Of a stretch of 64,000 nucleotides of DNA, positions 22,954-34,209 are shown one piece after another. A program made the position numbers and the translations under genes. The notes beneath the pieces are model-generated. The model made no database searches. It was not told the origin of the DNA and saw only the letters and a program-made list of their open reading frames with translations. Origin of the DNA: Diplocarpon mali (Eukaryota; Ascomycota; Leotiomycetes; Helotiales; Drepanopezizaceae); contig JAENRP010000058.1 of NCBI GenBank assembly GCA_024741835.1, forward strand, positions 44,887 through 108,886. The letters are read 5' to 3'. How positions within the stretch are numbered: position 1 is the stretch's first letter; every line of letters begins with the position of its first letter.

Positions 22954-24498
22954 ATGCCTTTTCTATTTACGCTTCCGACGACTTCTTCATTTTCATTCTC
23001 GACCTACTTCGACAGCAGCTCTCATCCTTCACTTCCCCTAGCTGCAAGCAGCTTCCGAGGGGTGTTGAGAGACACGCTCAAGAAACACAAGCGCCTCCCA
23101 TTATCTAGTCAATCATCACACCTCTCCTCTGTTCTCCTAGCATTGAACAATTACATCCCGTACCTACTCGCTATAGACAACGGGCTCGGCAGCCAACTCG
23201 TGGGCGGAGAAGAGCTTGACGTAGTATTGAAATCCACACCCGCTTTGGAATGGCGACCAACTCTCTCCGACAACTCTATACCCGGGAAAGAAAATTCCCG
23301 GGTCAAGATCACGTCTATCGAATATGAAATCTATTTTGTTCTCCAGGCGCTCGGATACACCTACACGTTGTTGTCCCGTGTAGCTCTTCACCCTCTCTAC
23401 TCCTCGGCAAGCGCATCTCCTACTCCAGAGCAGCGCACTCTCGCTATCACCACAGCCACTAGGCACCTCCTCTCCGCAGCTTCTGTGCACGACTATATCC
23501 TCAAACGTTCTGATCAGATCTCTTCAGCGCCTCCTTGCGTCGACATCGCCGAGTCTACTACCCGCGCACTAAGCTCCCTCGCTCTCTCAGAAGCCACGCT
23601 ACTCGCCGTCTTGAAAGACGACACTTACCCTGCTATCGTGGCACAAAATAGAAATTCAAATGACAACGAGTGGATGATACGCGCGCCGGACATCCCAAAA
23701 TTCAGAGTCCATCTCTTCGCTCGCTTGTGCCTTGCCGCTTCGGAACACGCCGCTAATGCGCTGTCGCTGCTGAATACTACTGCTAATAAAGGTCGTGGTA
23801 AGATAGACGGCGAGTTACTAAAGTATGCAGAGGATTTGAAGAGGACGGCGAGAGCCAAGGCCTGTAGATTCTTTGGTATCGATGCCGATCTGAGAGGGGG
23901 CACCGGGGAAGCCATTGCGTGGTTGAGGGCCGGTATGCTCGAGCTAGGTTTGGCTTCCAGAAACGAGGGTAAGAAAGGACTTGGTCTAGGGCGAATAAAG
24001 AAGGGCTGGGAGGAGAGGATGGAGGATAAGAGAGTTGAAAAAGAGGGCCAGTGGGGTGGCGATGCGGGCAGGGCGGAGGAGGGGAGGGTGTTAGAGCATC
24101 TGGATCAGAAGTGGAATAAGATGAACGATACCGTACACCCCCGGTTCAATCTTTCTCTCCTCCCTTTCATCCCCTAATCTCCAATATCCTCCATTATTTT
24201 AATCTCCGTCTCAACAACCTGACTAACGACGGCTCAGACCAATACCCAGCACATCCCCTCTACCGGCCCTCTCACTGCATCTATGCCTTCCGGCCGCGAA
24301 ATCCACAGCTTGAAGCCTTGGCTCCCGCCTGTACTCGACGCCTCGCTACTAGAGAGCATGAGAGCGCCCCCTGACCGCGCGGACGACTATGGCAGTGATA
24401 CGGGTGCGAGTGTTAGTTCGAACGATGAGGTACAAGAGTTTGTTAGTACGCTTCCGGGGGGCACGAGGGATTATGCGGGAGCTGGTGGGTATTTCTAA
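22954..24498 (+). CDS. palC: pH-response regulator PalC (BRO1 domain)
   Basis: Exons 22954-24132 and 24238-24498; 479 residues. The 105-nt intron has a GTACAC donor, CTGACTAAC branch region and CTCAG acceptor, and joins NDT to [12 protein letters not shown]. The start [16 protein letters not shown] matches the conserved PalC N-terminus. The BRO1-like domain follows ([45 protein letters not shown]-like helix near 350). The C-terminus has [13 protein letters not shown]. In Aspergillus and yeast (Rim23) PalC links the plasma-membrane PalH/PalI/PalF sensor with ESCRT-III (Vps32) and PalA at alkaline pH, leading to PacC processing. An ATG at 22828 is in frame but the extra 42 residues look like leader sequence. 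Confidence 0.92.
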
Positions 24499-25829
24499 GG
24501 TGTACTTAGTTAAGATTATAAGGGTAAAGAAAATGTTATTTTTGTGTGCGGTGCGCTATATAGGACTTGAAACTACGTAAGTAGGATAGGCGATGAACCT
24601 TCTTGTCCATTTGTATCCAATTCAAAATATTCGGATGATCCATTAGAAATTTGCGATGAAACCCATGGTTTTTGTCTAAAATGTCTATATCTCGACTGTA
24701 GTTTATTTTAAACTAATAGGGGACTTTTCTTGGAACCATACTAGCTATTATCCTGTGTTGACATCTACCCACTTATTCTCGGTTATCACGCCAAAAGTCG
24801 ACGCTTTCGGGCTACATGGCCCGTGCCTGGCCTGACTGACTAGAATCTGAATTCGTGATTGGCTGTGTGTGTAGCGACAGGTGGTAGAACATCAGAACAT
24901 AAACTCCAACTACTACAATTTTAAGCTTTCTCTTTAGATAGTAATACTCTATAACGTAGGGAAAAGCTGAGATCAGACCCTTCATCAAGCACTAGGTTTT
25001 GCTTTTTCAGATTTCAAATAGTTTTTGAATAGTTGAAATTCTAAAATTGCTAGGACTAACTTGTAGCAGATGATCCGCGAGCCGATAACATTCCTTTCTA
25101 TAGCTCCGTATCAAACATGCCTGTACAGATATGCCACACCCGCATTTGGTATAGGGGATGTGACTCAGTGTAGTCTCAGTCCATTGCATTTTCATGATGG
25201 AGACAAGAACCAGGGACATAGGAATATCTCACTGGTGTCTCAAACGCTGCACCACTATCTCATGCTGAAGGGAGCAGCGACATCTGGCAGAGTGACGATG
25301 GGAGATTTTTAAAGTTTAGTTAGCAAGCGCAGCAGAGTGAAGCTGTAGGACGTAGACCCAACGACAGCGGAATTCTACCAAGGACAAAAAGCCAGCCCCT
25401 TGTGCACCTGATAACTGTCACTCGCCCATACCTGGCAAGACATATTATACTCGGAGCACAATGCCACGCTATGCCATGACATCTATCACAATAAAATTGG
25501 TCAACAACTTTGCTCCAACTAGTCGCTTAATTTTCACGTTGAAAATCCTTATGGCTCTCTTATTATCCTTGAACGGCAGTCCCCGAGCTGCCTCGCGCCA
25601 AGAGCGGGGCTATGGCGGTCAACCGTTAAAACCCGGATCTTATCTTATCGATAAGCCCGCGCTTCAGTAAAGTAAAGCACGGGCTTCAGAAACAGTTCAG
25701 CTCTGACCTCACCCGAATCTCACCTGTAAACTCAGCTTCCTCTTCTTTTCTCACAGACATCACGATCCACTTATGATTTCCTGAGACGAATCATAATTTC
25801 TAGTTCGATTTTTCCTCAATTACCCGCCT
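24499..25829. other. Intergenic, palC 3' side and pantothenate kinase promoter
   Basis: 1.33 kb. The stretch 25,721-25,756 looks like a 5'-UTR intron end (GTAAAC ... CACAG). Open frames here are short and show no family features. Confidence 0.5.
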
Positions 25830-27354
25830 ATGCCAGGCGACGCGCTAGAGACAGACATGGTGCGAGAGGGCACCGTGTCGCACAACAATATCGCAGTCGC
25901 TGCCGACCCCGCTATACCGCTTCGAACGCGCACAAACACGGCCGAGATTAACAACACCATATTACATCCAGGATCCGTCAAGATCAATGTGAAGGGCGCA
26001 TTCATTGTCGACAAAGATGCGGATCCAGGCTCTCCTGATAAATTCTCGCACTCGAATGAGGGGACGTACAAGACGAAGGACATCAGACTGCCGAACCACA
26101 CGGCGGTTGTGAGCCATATTGCCGTTGATGTAGGCTCCTATGTGCGTCGAGGAACAGAAAGATCTTGATGGCTGATGTAATAGCAGATAGGAGGCTCTTT
26201 AGCTAAGCTGGTATACTTCTCTCGAGAACCGCACTCGCTCGAACCTGGCGGCCGGTTGAATTTCATGACTTTCGAAACCGAGCGTATAGACGATTGTATC
26301 GAGTTCATAAAACAGCACAAGATTAAACAGCAGACTCTCAATGGATCTCGGCCAGGCGAATTGTGTGTAATGGCTACGGGTGGCGGAGCATACAAGTTCT
26401 ATGACAAAGTCCGGGAAGCTCTAGGTGTTGATGTATCGCAGGAAGAAGAGATGGAGTGTTTGATCATTGGTACGTAGCCTCTCTCAGTCGCGAAGCCATT
26501 AGAATAGTACTAAGGGAATAATAGGCCTTGATTTCTTCATCACCGAGATACCCCGAGAGGTTTTCACATGTAGCGAGACGGATCCCATGCATTTCGAAGA
26601 GCCGCGCGCAGACATATACCCTTATCTACTAGTGAACATTGGATCCGGGGTCAGCATGATCAAGGTCTCGGGACCGAAAGACTTCAAGAGAGTAGGAGGG
26701 ACTTCCCTCGGAGGAGGGACTCTCTGGGGCCTACTTTCCCTCCTGACGGGTGCCCGCACCTTCGACGACATGCTGGGAATGGCTGAGCGGGGCGACAACG
26801 CTAAAGTCGACATGCTGGTCGGAGATATCTACGGGGGTGACTATAGCAAGATCGGATTGAAGAGCAGTACTATTGCAAGCTCCTTTGGGAAGGTTTTCCG
26901 CATGAAGCGAGAAGCCGAGCAAGAAGCCGAAGACAGTGGGGGCCTAACGAAGGGAGATCTCGAGTCCTCCCACCCTCCACCGCCATCCTCCTTCATAGAG
27001 AACCCATCCACGCCAGGGGCGCGACACTCACCGCCATTCTCTGCGCCGGATATCTCTCGGTCGCTCCTCTACGCCGTATCCAACAACATTGGACAGATTG
27101 CATACCTGCAGTCCGAGAAACACTCCCTCTCCACGATCTATTTCGGGGGCAGCTTCATCCGAGGCCACAGACAGACGATGAACACGCTGAGCTACGCAAT
27201 CAAGTTCTGGAGCGGCGGCGAAAAGAAGGCGTATTTCCTGCGGCACGAAGGGTACCTGGGTGCTGTCGGCGCGTTCCTCCAGCGGCAGTCGAGGAATTGG
27301 GGGCGGCGAGGCAGCTTTGAAGATGGTGCCAGTCCCATACTGAAAAGGGCATAG
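25830..27354 (+). CDS. CAB1: Pantothenate kinase (type II, eukaryotic)
   Basis: Exons 25830-26129, 26187-26469 and 26525-27354; 470 residues. Introns are 57 and 55 nt with GTAGGC/GTACGT donors and CAG/TAG acceptors. The enzyme phosphorylates pantothenate, the first committed step of coenzyme A synthesis. Family motifs: VDIGGSLAKLVYF (nucleotide-binding, created by the first splice), ATGGGAYKFYD, LLVNIGSGVSMIKV, GGTSLGGGTLWGL, GGDYSKIGL and IYFGGSFIRGH. The N-terminal 100 residues are poorly conserved. An insert of about 45 residues rich in Pro/Ser lies between IASSFGKVF and SRSLLYAVSNNIGQIAY, as in several fungal enzymes. Cytosolic. Likely feedback-controlled by acyl-CoA as in the family. Confidence 0.94.
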
Positions 27355-29210
27355 CTAATACTGGATCTTGGGGGAGGGAAGGTGCGGGCAGGCGAGACAA
27401 GTGATAATGCTGAGATTGCATCGTATGCGGAGAAGTGCGGGTGCGCGCCCTTCGGATGGCGTTGAATCTCTGAGTCTTGGGTACTTCCAGAGGTTGCAGC
27501 TTCGACCCATTGCATGGGATAGACGAGGAGAGGGGGTAGAAGGCCTTTCGCCGGCAGTATAATGTCATTGGATGCCAGACGGGGATGCCTTGGGACCCAG
27601 GCCTCATTGTGTCGAACGAGGATTTGGGAGCAGATCGGGGTTGAATTGAGGCTGGCGTGAAGCTGAAGGGGGAGCCGACCAGCGCCGGTAGTCAGGACGA
27701 GGGACTGGACTGGACCCGCCAAGCAGGGTTTTCTAGAGCCGCGACGGCCGACGCGGGTGCGGCAAACGCGATGCTGCACTCGAGATCGAAGTTCCGCGCA
27801 GTGCAGAAGATGATGGCTGCGACAAGTGGCGTCCAGACGGTTCCTGCGGCCGTTCCTCTCGAGCAGCAAGGTCCGGTCCCGTGCCGCCAGGAGGAGCGGA
27901 GGCCGCCGTGAGGATTCGTTGACTCGTTGTTGATTACTCATGGATTCCGCGACTCGCACCGATGGCCTGCCAGCGGAAAGCCGTAGTCCCCGGCGGTTTG
28001 TTGTCCGTCCTTCACTCTTCGACTCCGGACTCTCCACTCGTCCCTCTTCACGGATTCCGACTCGCACGCATGCAAGCGGGAATCCGCCGCCCCGGTTTAT
28101 TCGGGTTATTGCTCACTCACAACTCAAGTCCTGAATTGAGTCGATTTCCCACTCGCTGCTCCACCGGCCCGGGTCCCAGCGCCATGCCGGGTGCAGCCGC
28201 GTCGAATCAGCGAGTGCCAGCGGATAGAAGAGGTTGAAGGAGCAGCCGGCTGACGGTGTCCGGCAAGGCACAGAGGCCCGGGACGCACAGGACATATATC
28301 TATGGCGGCCCAGGCCTGACGCGAGCCGTCGACCCTACGGCAGCCCTACGGCAGCCCTACGGCAGCGCTGCGACACCCCGCGCCACTCTGCGGCTCTCTA
28401 CGGTGCCCCACGGCCCCACTCTGCGCTCTACGGTATTTCTGCCCAACGCTTACCCCTACTTGGTATGTACAGCAGTACGGCCGCCAACAAGTAATACTGT
28501 TCTGCCGCGGTTAGCCCCTCTTTACCACGGGACCCACCGTACCAGAGTACGGTAGACTCCATCCCGCGCCTGCGCTAGCGACCTTACGTAATCGCACAGT
28601 GTCTGCGGCCGACTGTGTGTGCTTGTGTGCTAAAGTACTTAGCTAGTCATATTCCTTAGGCAACCCACCCACCCTCCTGGTCTTTATTCTACACCCTTAC
28701 GAAGCACAACAATTTAACTCGCTGGTCCTCGTGCCAGTAATATGTCGCCAGCTATTCCAACCAACTTTCGCTTTGCCTGGCTTGGTCAAGAGGCCCTGCA
28801 CATCTGCCTGCCTCTTTGCGCCTGATCCCCGCCTGGCGCTTGATTCCCCGTCCGTGGCTACGGGACCTCTCTCCCGACCGACCCTACTTACTCGCGCCTC
28901 GATTTCATGGCGGCCTCGTCGATGCGCCTCGGTGGCATATCTTGCCTCCTCCTCAGCCCGCCCTGCTGCTGTGTCGGCCTCGCCCAGACTGAGCGTTTGT
29001 GAGCACTTACACGCTCGACTGGAAAGACGCGGCTTCTCTCCCTCGATTTTGTCTCGCGCTTGTGGTGTTGGGCTCGAGATCCTTCACCGCACTTTCGCAG
29101 AGTCCTGGGACGAAAGCTTGCCTTCCTTACCGGCCGACCGATCGACCGACCGATTTCCTTCTCCGGAGCTGGTCTTCGCTCTTCACCTGTCCCATCGACA
29201 CACTGCCAAT
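27355..29210. other. Long intergenic region and upstream of the SR-rich membrane gene
   Basis: 1.86 kb. Contains the 11-nt repeat at 28333-28365. The frame from 28731 is open into the next gene but begins without ATG and looks like 5' UTR. No gene supported. Confidence 0.5.
28333..28365. repeat. Three perfect 11-nt tandem repeats
   Basis: CCCTACGGCAG is repeated three times without change. Degenerate CTCTACGG copies follow to about 28,435. Confidence 0.9.
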
Positions 29211-30698
29211 ATGCCCGCCATAGAGACAGTCACCGTGCTCAACAAGTCGGGCAAGGTCATCAGCACTGTACGTCCCTTTCTCCCGTCCCAATCACGCGTG
29301 AGCTCACCGTCCCAGGGCAAACACCTTGTCAACATCTTCAAAGACGCCAAACAAGCCTACCAGTTCAAGAAAGCCGAGTTGAAAGCCGACCACCAAGCCC
29401 GGATTCAATGGAAGAACGAACAGTGCCTCCTGCAGAGCCGCGAGGAGGCCCGCTCTACCTCGTCTTCCAGACACTCGCACCGCTCGCGATCCCATCGACA
29501 TCGAGAGCGAGACCCAGCAAATCCCTCCCGACCCCCTCTCACCGAACGCCACCTGAGCAAGATCTCAGAAGGCAGCGCTACCTCCTCCCGTCGGAGCCGG
29601 AGCCACCAGGGCTCCCGGAGAGCCACATCCACTCATGGCCAGCGCTCTCTACACGTCGTCACCGACTTTGAGCATCCAGGTCCAGGTCTCCAGCGTCGAC
29701 ATAGCGAGGCGCCCAGTACATCCGGCTCACGGGCGGCGGCCTACCCCTCGCAACACTTGTGGGTGCAGCCGCGCGCGCACTCGAACCCGGAATTCCACGC
29801 CGACGATGATATTGACATGAATTTGGCGTACGGCAAGCTGCCCCCGGATCTGCTGGTGACCGGCCAAGACGAGGCACAGAAGGAGGTAGCTCTGCAGGCC
29901 ACGGTGACGAAGCTGGACAGGCTCCTGCTGGAAGCCAACTGTGTGCAGCACTCCGCAACAGCAATCATCTCGAACCTGCAAGCCAACCCCGAAGCTATGG
30001 CCGCAGTAGCGCTGACGCTAGCCGAGCTGAGCAACATCCTCAAAACGATGTCCCCCAAGATCCTCGCCGCTCTCAAGTCTTCGTCTCCTGCTGCCTTTGG
30101 GCTGCTCGCGTCCCCGCAGTTCCTGATCGCCGGCGGTCTGGCGCTGGGCGTCACGGTCGTGATGTTTGGTGGGTACCAAATCGTCAAGAAGATCCAAGCC
30201 AGCAACGAAGCGGAGAAGAGAGCGCATCGTACCGAGGAAGCCATGGTGTACGAAGGCACCGAGTTTGGCAGCATCGAGACCTGGCGCCGCGGCATCGCGG
30301 ACGTTGAGGTGGAGAGCGTGGCGACATCTGTCGATGGGGAGCTCATCACCCCGGAAGCGGCCAGGCAGAAGAAGGAGCGGATCCGAGACAAGAGGAGAGA
30401 GGAGCGCCGGACGAAGAGGGCGGGGAGTGCGGTCGAGAGTGTGCGGAGTGAGCGCACCATCCGACCTGTCCCTAGCAAGAGCACCCTGCGGCCCATGAAC
30501 GTCCATGCAGGCACGGTGGTTGCGTCTGAAGGCGGGAGCCGCCGGAAATCCAAGAGCAGGAGGACGATCAAAGAGAAGGAGCGAGAGCCAGAGACCAAGA
30601 GCACGCTGTCAACGATTTTCAGCCGTGGCAGGGAGAGTAGGAGAGAGAGGAGGCGGGAGAGTGTCGTTGCCCATCGGCCGAGGATCGTAGAACTGTGA
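29211..30698 (+). CDS. Unknown SR-rich protein with one membrane span
   Basis: Exons 29211-29267 and 29316-30698; 479 residues. The 48-nt intron (GTACGT...CCCAG) is a multiple of three without stops, so the unspliced frame also reads through. The N-terminus is conserved-looking: MPAIETVTVLNKSGKVIST, then GKHLVNIFKDAKQAYQFKKAEL with coiled-coil character. A long Ser/Arg/His-rich disordered part follows, then helical residues (ATVTKLDRLLLEANCV), one hydrophobic span FLIAGGLALGVTVVMFGGYQ near residue 290, and a very basic Glu/Arg-rich tail. Topology and function are unknown. It could be an organelle or nuclear-envelope protein, but nothing seen decides this. Confidence 0.75.
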   Translation: MPAIETVTVLNKSGKVISTVRPFLPSQSRVSSPSQGKHLVNIFKDAKQAYQFKKAELKADHQARIQWKNEQCLLQSREEARSTSSSRHSHRSRSHRHRERDPANPSRPPLTERHLSKISEGSATSSRRSRSHQGSRRATSTHGQRSLHVVTDFEHPGPGLQRRHSEAPSTSGSRAAAYPSQHLWVQPRAHSNPEFHADDDIDMNLAYGKLPPDLLVTGQDEAQKEVALQATVTKLDRLLLEANCVQHSATAIISNLQANPEAMAAVALTLAELSNILKTMSPKILAALKSSSPAAFGLLASPQFLIAGGLALGVTVVMFGGYQIVKKIQASNEAEKRAHRTEEAMVYEGTEFGSIETWRRGIADVEVESVATSVDGELITPEAARQKKERIRDKRREERRTKRAGSAVESVRSERTIRPVPSKSTLRPMNVHAGTVVASEGGSRRKSKSRRTIKEKEREPETKSTLSTIFSRGRESRRERRRESVVAHRPRIVEL

Positions 30699-31305
30699 CG
30701 TCTGCCGCCTTGCATCTTGGAGCGCCTGTTACGAGTGGGTGCGGGGTCTTGCAAAAGAGTAGGCGATTGTGCACGTCCATATTATAGAACGAAACAGGAT
30801 CTTTTCACTCTTCCCACGGACGAGGCTACCATGAGGATCTTTCCTACTGCAGCGCTCGAGGGACGGGTCCTTGCCATTGCACCTTGTTTCCCACTGCACT
30901 CGTTGTCTCGCGTTGACGATTCCCATCGTGTACACACCCGGAGAGTTTGGTTCCAAGGTGCTATCTCTGGCCTCTGCACCCATCTCCCCTCTCTCTTGCT
31001 CGGCTACACATCAGTTTTCCCTTGGCCTCCTACCAGCAACCAACGCATGTATGGTATCCCTACTCTTGACATCAGAATCTACCCTGAATACCCCCCGTCC
31101 CGCTCTTTACCGTCACACCTCCCTTTCCGTACGCAAACCTCGGCCATGGCGCTAACCAACCTGGAAAGAACAGAAAGACTGACGAAGAGCCGCACAGCGG
31201 AAGCTCGGGGAACCCAAACTACGGGCCGGTCGTGGAATCTCCCGGTCAGGGTCGGGTCCGGTCTATACTGCAGATGCCGGGGGATCTGTCCGAGGCCGAC
31301 CTGGC

Positions 31306-31349
31306 CCGGGTACGGGTCCGGGTACGGGTCCGGGTACGGGTCCGGGTAG
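31306..31349. repeat. GC-rich 12-nt tandem repeat
   Basis: About three and a half copies of CGGGTACGGGTC in perfect register. Confidence 0.85.
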
Positions 31350-31811
31350 GAATCACTCGAACGCGACGGGGCGCTGGGTCACCCGGTTATACACGCGTGG
31401 GGTGAGCCGGGGACGTGCCTGGGATCCAAGGTGAGCTGGGTGGGTGTCTCGGTACCAGCTATCTGCAGCACACTGTCGAGCATAGCGGCATACCGGCTGG
31501 GCTCTCCTGGCACTTGGAGGAGGAGGAGGAGGAGGATGAGCGTCTTAGCCCCGCGGCCAGTTAGATGGGGCAGAATTACCGTTACACGTCGCCTCGTTGG
31601 TAGAGTCTGAGAGTTGCATCCGAGCCATTACTTCTTTACGAGGTGTCGATTTCTCTCTTTGCCTGAAGTCTCGCGTCCCAGACGCTGCCCACAGCATCTC
31701 TCGCGTCCCATGGGAAAGAGAGAAGGCATCCATCCCGGTTGCCGCGCTGGGTACAAGATCAGGCGCGAACGGCTGGGAATAGATCGTCGGGAGGAACGTG
31801 CGAGGTGGATG

Positions 31812-31813
<2 letters not shown>

Positions 31814-31889
<76 letters not shown>

Positions 31890-31958
31890 ATCTAGTAGTA
31901 ATACTAGTAGTAATCTAGTAGTAATCTAGTAGTAATCTAATAGTAATCTAATAGTAAT
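31814..31958. repeat. AGT microsatellite with degenerate tail
   Basis: A pure AGT run from 31814 to about 31889 is followed by AATCTAGTAGT-type variants to about 31958. Stop codons (TAG) fill one frame, so it is not coding. Confidence 0.95.
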
Positions 31959-32562
31959 ATTGTCAGAGCCACGCGCTTTCGTTGATGTCTCTTTTTGACC
32001 AAGAAACGTCTATTCGGCACGGATCATTCCTCTGCCCTGCACTTGCGGAGACTACGAGCTGCTCCACTCGGCCATATCACTCAGAGACTTGTCGCGGCAT
32101 CACCTCTCGACGACATGAGGGTAGTGAGCGAGTCCCGGTCTCTTCCTGTCATGATCACGGGCGCTGGGCGTAGAAGGTTAGCGACTTCACAAAGGAAGTG
32201 AAAGACATCAAGTAGATTGCAGGGAAAGCAAAAGAGCCACGTGCCAGAGTACGCGGTCAAAAAAGTCAATAAGCCGTCGACTCGTGATCTACGCAGTCCC
32301 TGCGTTAACCGAGGACCCTTCCCCAGGCGAGACTCGCGGCAAGCATCTAGTCTGCCTCTCCCTTGGTCGCAGCTCAACACCGGACTCGAAAGATGAGACC
32401 CTTCTCCCCTCCTCCTCGTCCCATGGGACGATTACCTCTCTCTTAATCACCCGAGCCAATACCTCGATCTTGCGTCAAGTGTGTAGTCGTACTAGTAGGT
32501 CGCCCAGATTCGAAAGGCTCTTCCGACCAGCTAACACGAGCTCTAGTCGCCATCACAAGAAG

Positions 32563-34209
32563 ATGGATCCCGCCATCACCGCCGCGCTGCTGGAGAGCAA
32601 AGACGAAATCCCCTTCCGCGCCGTGCGCTCCCACACTCAATCGACCTGGGCGCGCACCTTCCACTCCTCCCCGGAGCTCTACATCCAACCGCAGTCTATC
32701 CAGGAAGTCGAGAAAGTCGTCAACCTGGCCCGGCGATGCAGACGCCGTGTGGCGACGGTGGGCTGCGGGCACTCACCCTCAGACTTGGCCTGCACCTCGT
32801 CGTGGCTCGTGAACCTGGACAACTTCAACAAGCTCGTGAGCGTGGACAAGCAGAGCTGCGTGGTGGTGATGCAGAGCGGGATCCGCCTGTTCACGCTTGG
32901 GGAGGAGCTGGACAAGGTGGGGTTGGCGATGCCGAACCTGGGAAGCATCAACCACCAGAGTATCGCGGGTGCCATCTCCACGGGGACGCACGGGAGTACG
33001 CTTCGCCATGGCATCTTGTCCCAGTCCATTCTCTCTCTGAAGATTACCCTCGCGAATGGCAAGACGGAAAGCTGCTCCGCAGCCGAGAAGCCCGACCTGT
33101 TCAGGGCAGCTCTGCTTTCTCTGGGAGCATTAGGGATCATCGTCGAGGTGACATTCCAAGCTGTGCCGGCCTTCACCCTCGCGTGGCAGCAGGTCGTCGA
33201 CACCGATGCAACGATGCTCAACTCTTGGGAGGAGGATCTGTGGACCCGGGCCGAGTTCGTCCGAGTGTGGTGGTTCCCATACACGCGTCGAGCAGTCGTA
33301 TGGACCGCCGAGAAGACCGCACTCGCGCCCCGGCCACCTCCCAAGAGCTACTACGATGCCTGGCTCGGCTACCACGTTTACCACAACCTGCTGTACCTTG
33401 CGCAGTACGTGCCGAGATGCCTTCCTTGGATTGAATGGTTCGTCTTCGGCATGCAGTACGGGTTCGCCGCGGGTTCCAGGACCTCGGCGATTCAGAAATC
33501 CCGCGAGGCGCTTCTGATGAACTGTCTGTACAGCCAGTTCGTCAACGAGTGGGCGATCCCCCTACACCGAGGCCCCGAAGCCCTGCGCCGCCTCGGCTCG
33601 TGGCTCAACCGCCTCACGCCCTCGGATCCCGACTACGTACCCCACGGCATCCCCTACTCGGCCGAGGGCCTGTACGTCCACGCGCCGGTCGAGGTCCGCG
33701 TCACCGAGACGTCGGACTCGACGACGCCGCGCCCACACCTGGATCCTACATTCACCGACGAAGCCACACTCTACCTCAACGCCACGCTCTACCGACCGTA
33801 CGACTCCGACCCCCCGTGCCACTACCGGTACTACCAAGGCTTCGAGTACCTGATGCGTGCCCTCGGCGGGAGACCGCACTGGGCGAAGAACTTCGCGTGC
33901 ACCGGCCAGGACATCGAGGAGATGTACGGGCCCCGTCTCCAGGAGTGGCGGAGGGTCCGGGGCGACGCGGATCCCGAGGGCATGTTTGTGGGGGAGTGGC
34001 ATCGGCGCTTCATCATGGGCGACGGGCCTCGCTTGGCGCTGGAGGAACGCGAGGTTGGGAGGGAGAACCTGCGCACGGGAGGCGTGGTGGTTCGGGCCGG
34101 GGTCTTCGATAGCAAGGGCAGTGAGGAGGGGATGAGTGAGAGCGAGCACAGCAGCGAGGAGAGCTTTGATCACTTGAGAGCGAGCGACGTGACCACCAGA
34201 GCCGAGTAG
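32563..34209 (+). CDS. ALO1: D-arabinono-1,4-lactone oxidase
   Basis: Single exon, 548 residues from MDPAITAALLESK; the frame is open upstream to 32284 but without family similarity. The enzyme oxidises D-arabinono-1,4-lactone to dehydro-D-arabinono-lactone, the last step of erythroascorbate synthesis, at the mitochondrial membrane. Seen: N-terminal FAD-binding-4 domain with VGCGHSPSD, where His70 is the expected covalent flavin attachment site, then NHQSIAGAISTGTHGS and ALGIIVEVTFQ. The C-terminal ALO domain contains YYQGFEYLMRALGGRPHWAK, including the HWxK motif, and GDADPEGMFVGEWHRRFIM. The tail after residue 500 is acidic and Ser-rich. Length matches the roughly 530-560 residues of the family. 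Confidence 0.95.
   Translation: MDPAITAALLESKDEIPFRAVRSHTQSTWARTFHSSPELYIQPQSIQEVEKVVNLARRCRRRVATVGCGHSPSDLACTSSWLVNLDNFNKLVSVDKQSCVVVMQSGIRLFTLGEELDKVGLAMPNLGSINHQSIAGAISTGTHGSTLRHGILSQSILSLKITLANGKTESCSAAEKPDLFRAALLSLGALGIIVEVTFQAVPAFTLAWQQVVDTDATMLNSWEEDLWTRAEFVRVWWFPYTRRAVVWTAEKTALAPRPPPKSYYDAWLGYHVYHNLLYLAQYVPRCLPWIEWFVFGMQYGFAAGSRTSAIQKSREALLMNCLYSQFVNEWAIPLHRGPEALRRLGSWLNRLTPSDPDYVPHGIPYSAEGLYVHAPVEVRVTETSDSTTPRPHLDPTFTDEATLYLNATLYRPYDSDPPCHYRYYQGFEYLMRALGGRPHWAKNFACTGQDIEEMYGPRLQEWRRVRGDADPEGMFVGEWHRRFIMGDGPRLALEEREVGRENLRTGGVVVRAGVFDSKGSEEGMSESEHSSEESFDHLRASDVTTRAE

Larger units (their letters stand above)
30699..32562. other. Intergenic with simple repeats, ALO1 promoter
   Basis: 1.86 kb. 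Holds a 12-nt GC-rich repeat (31306-31349), a GGA run near 31,516 and an AGT microsatellite. No gene supported. Confidence 0.5.

Noticed and set aside
28731..29210. N-terminal 160-residue extension of the SR-rich membrane protein
   Set aside because: The frame begins at a non-ATG codon and the sequence resembles CT-rich 5' UTR; the ATG at 29211 starts the conserved-looking part.
33435..34112. Long Arg/Pro-rich frames overlapping ALO1, GT32 and acyltransferase genes on other frames or strands
   Set aside because: Typical shadows of GC-rich coding sequence; the true frames carry clear enzyme motifs.
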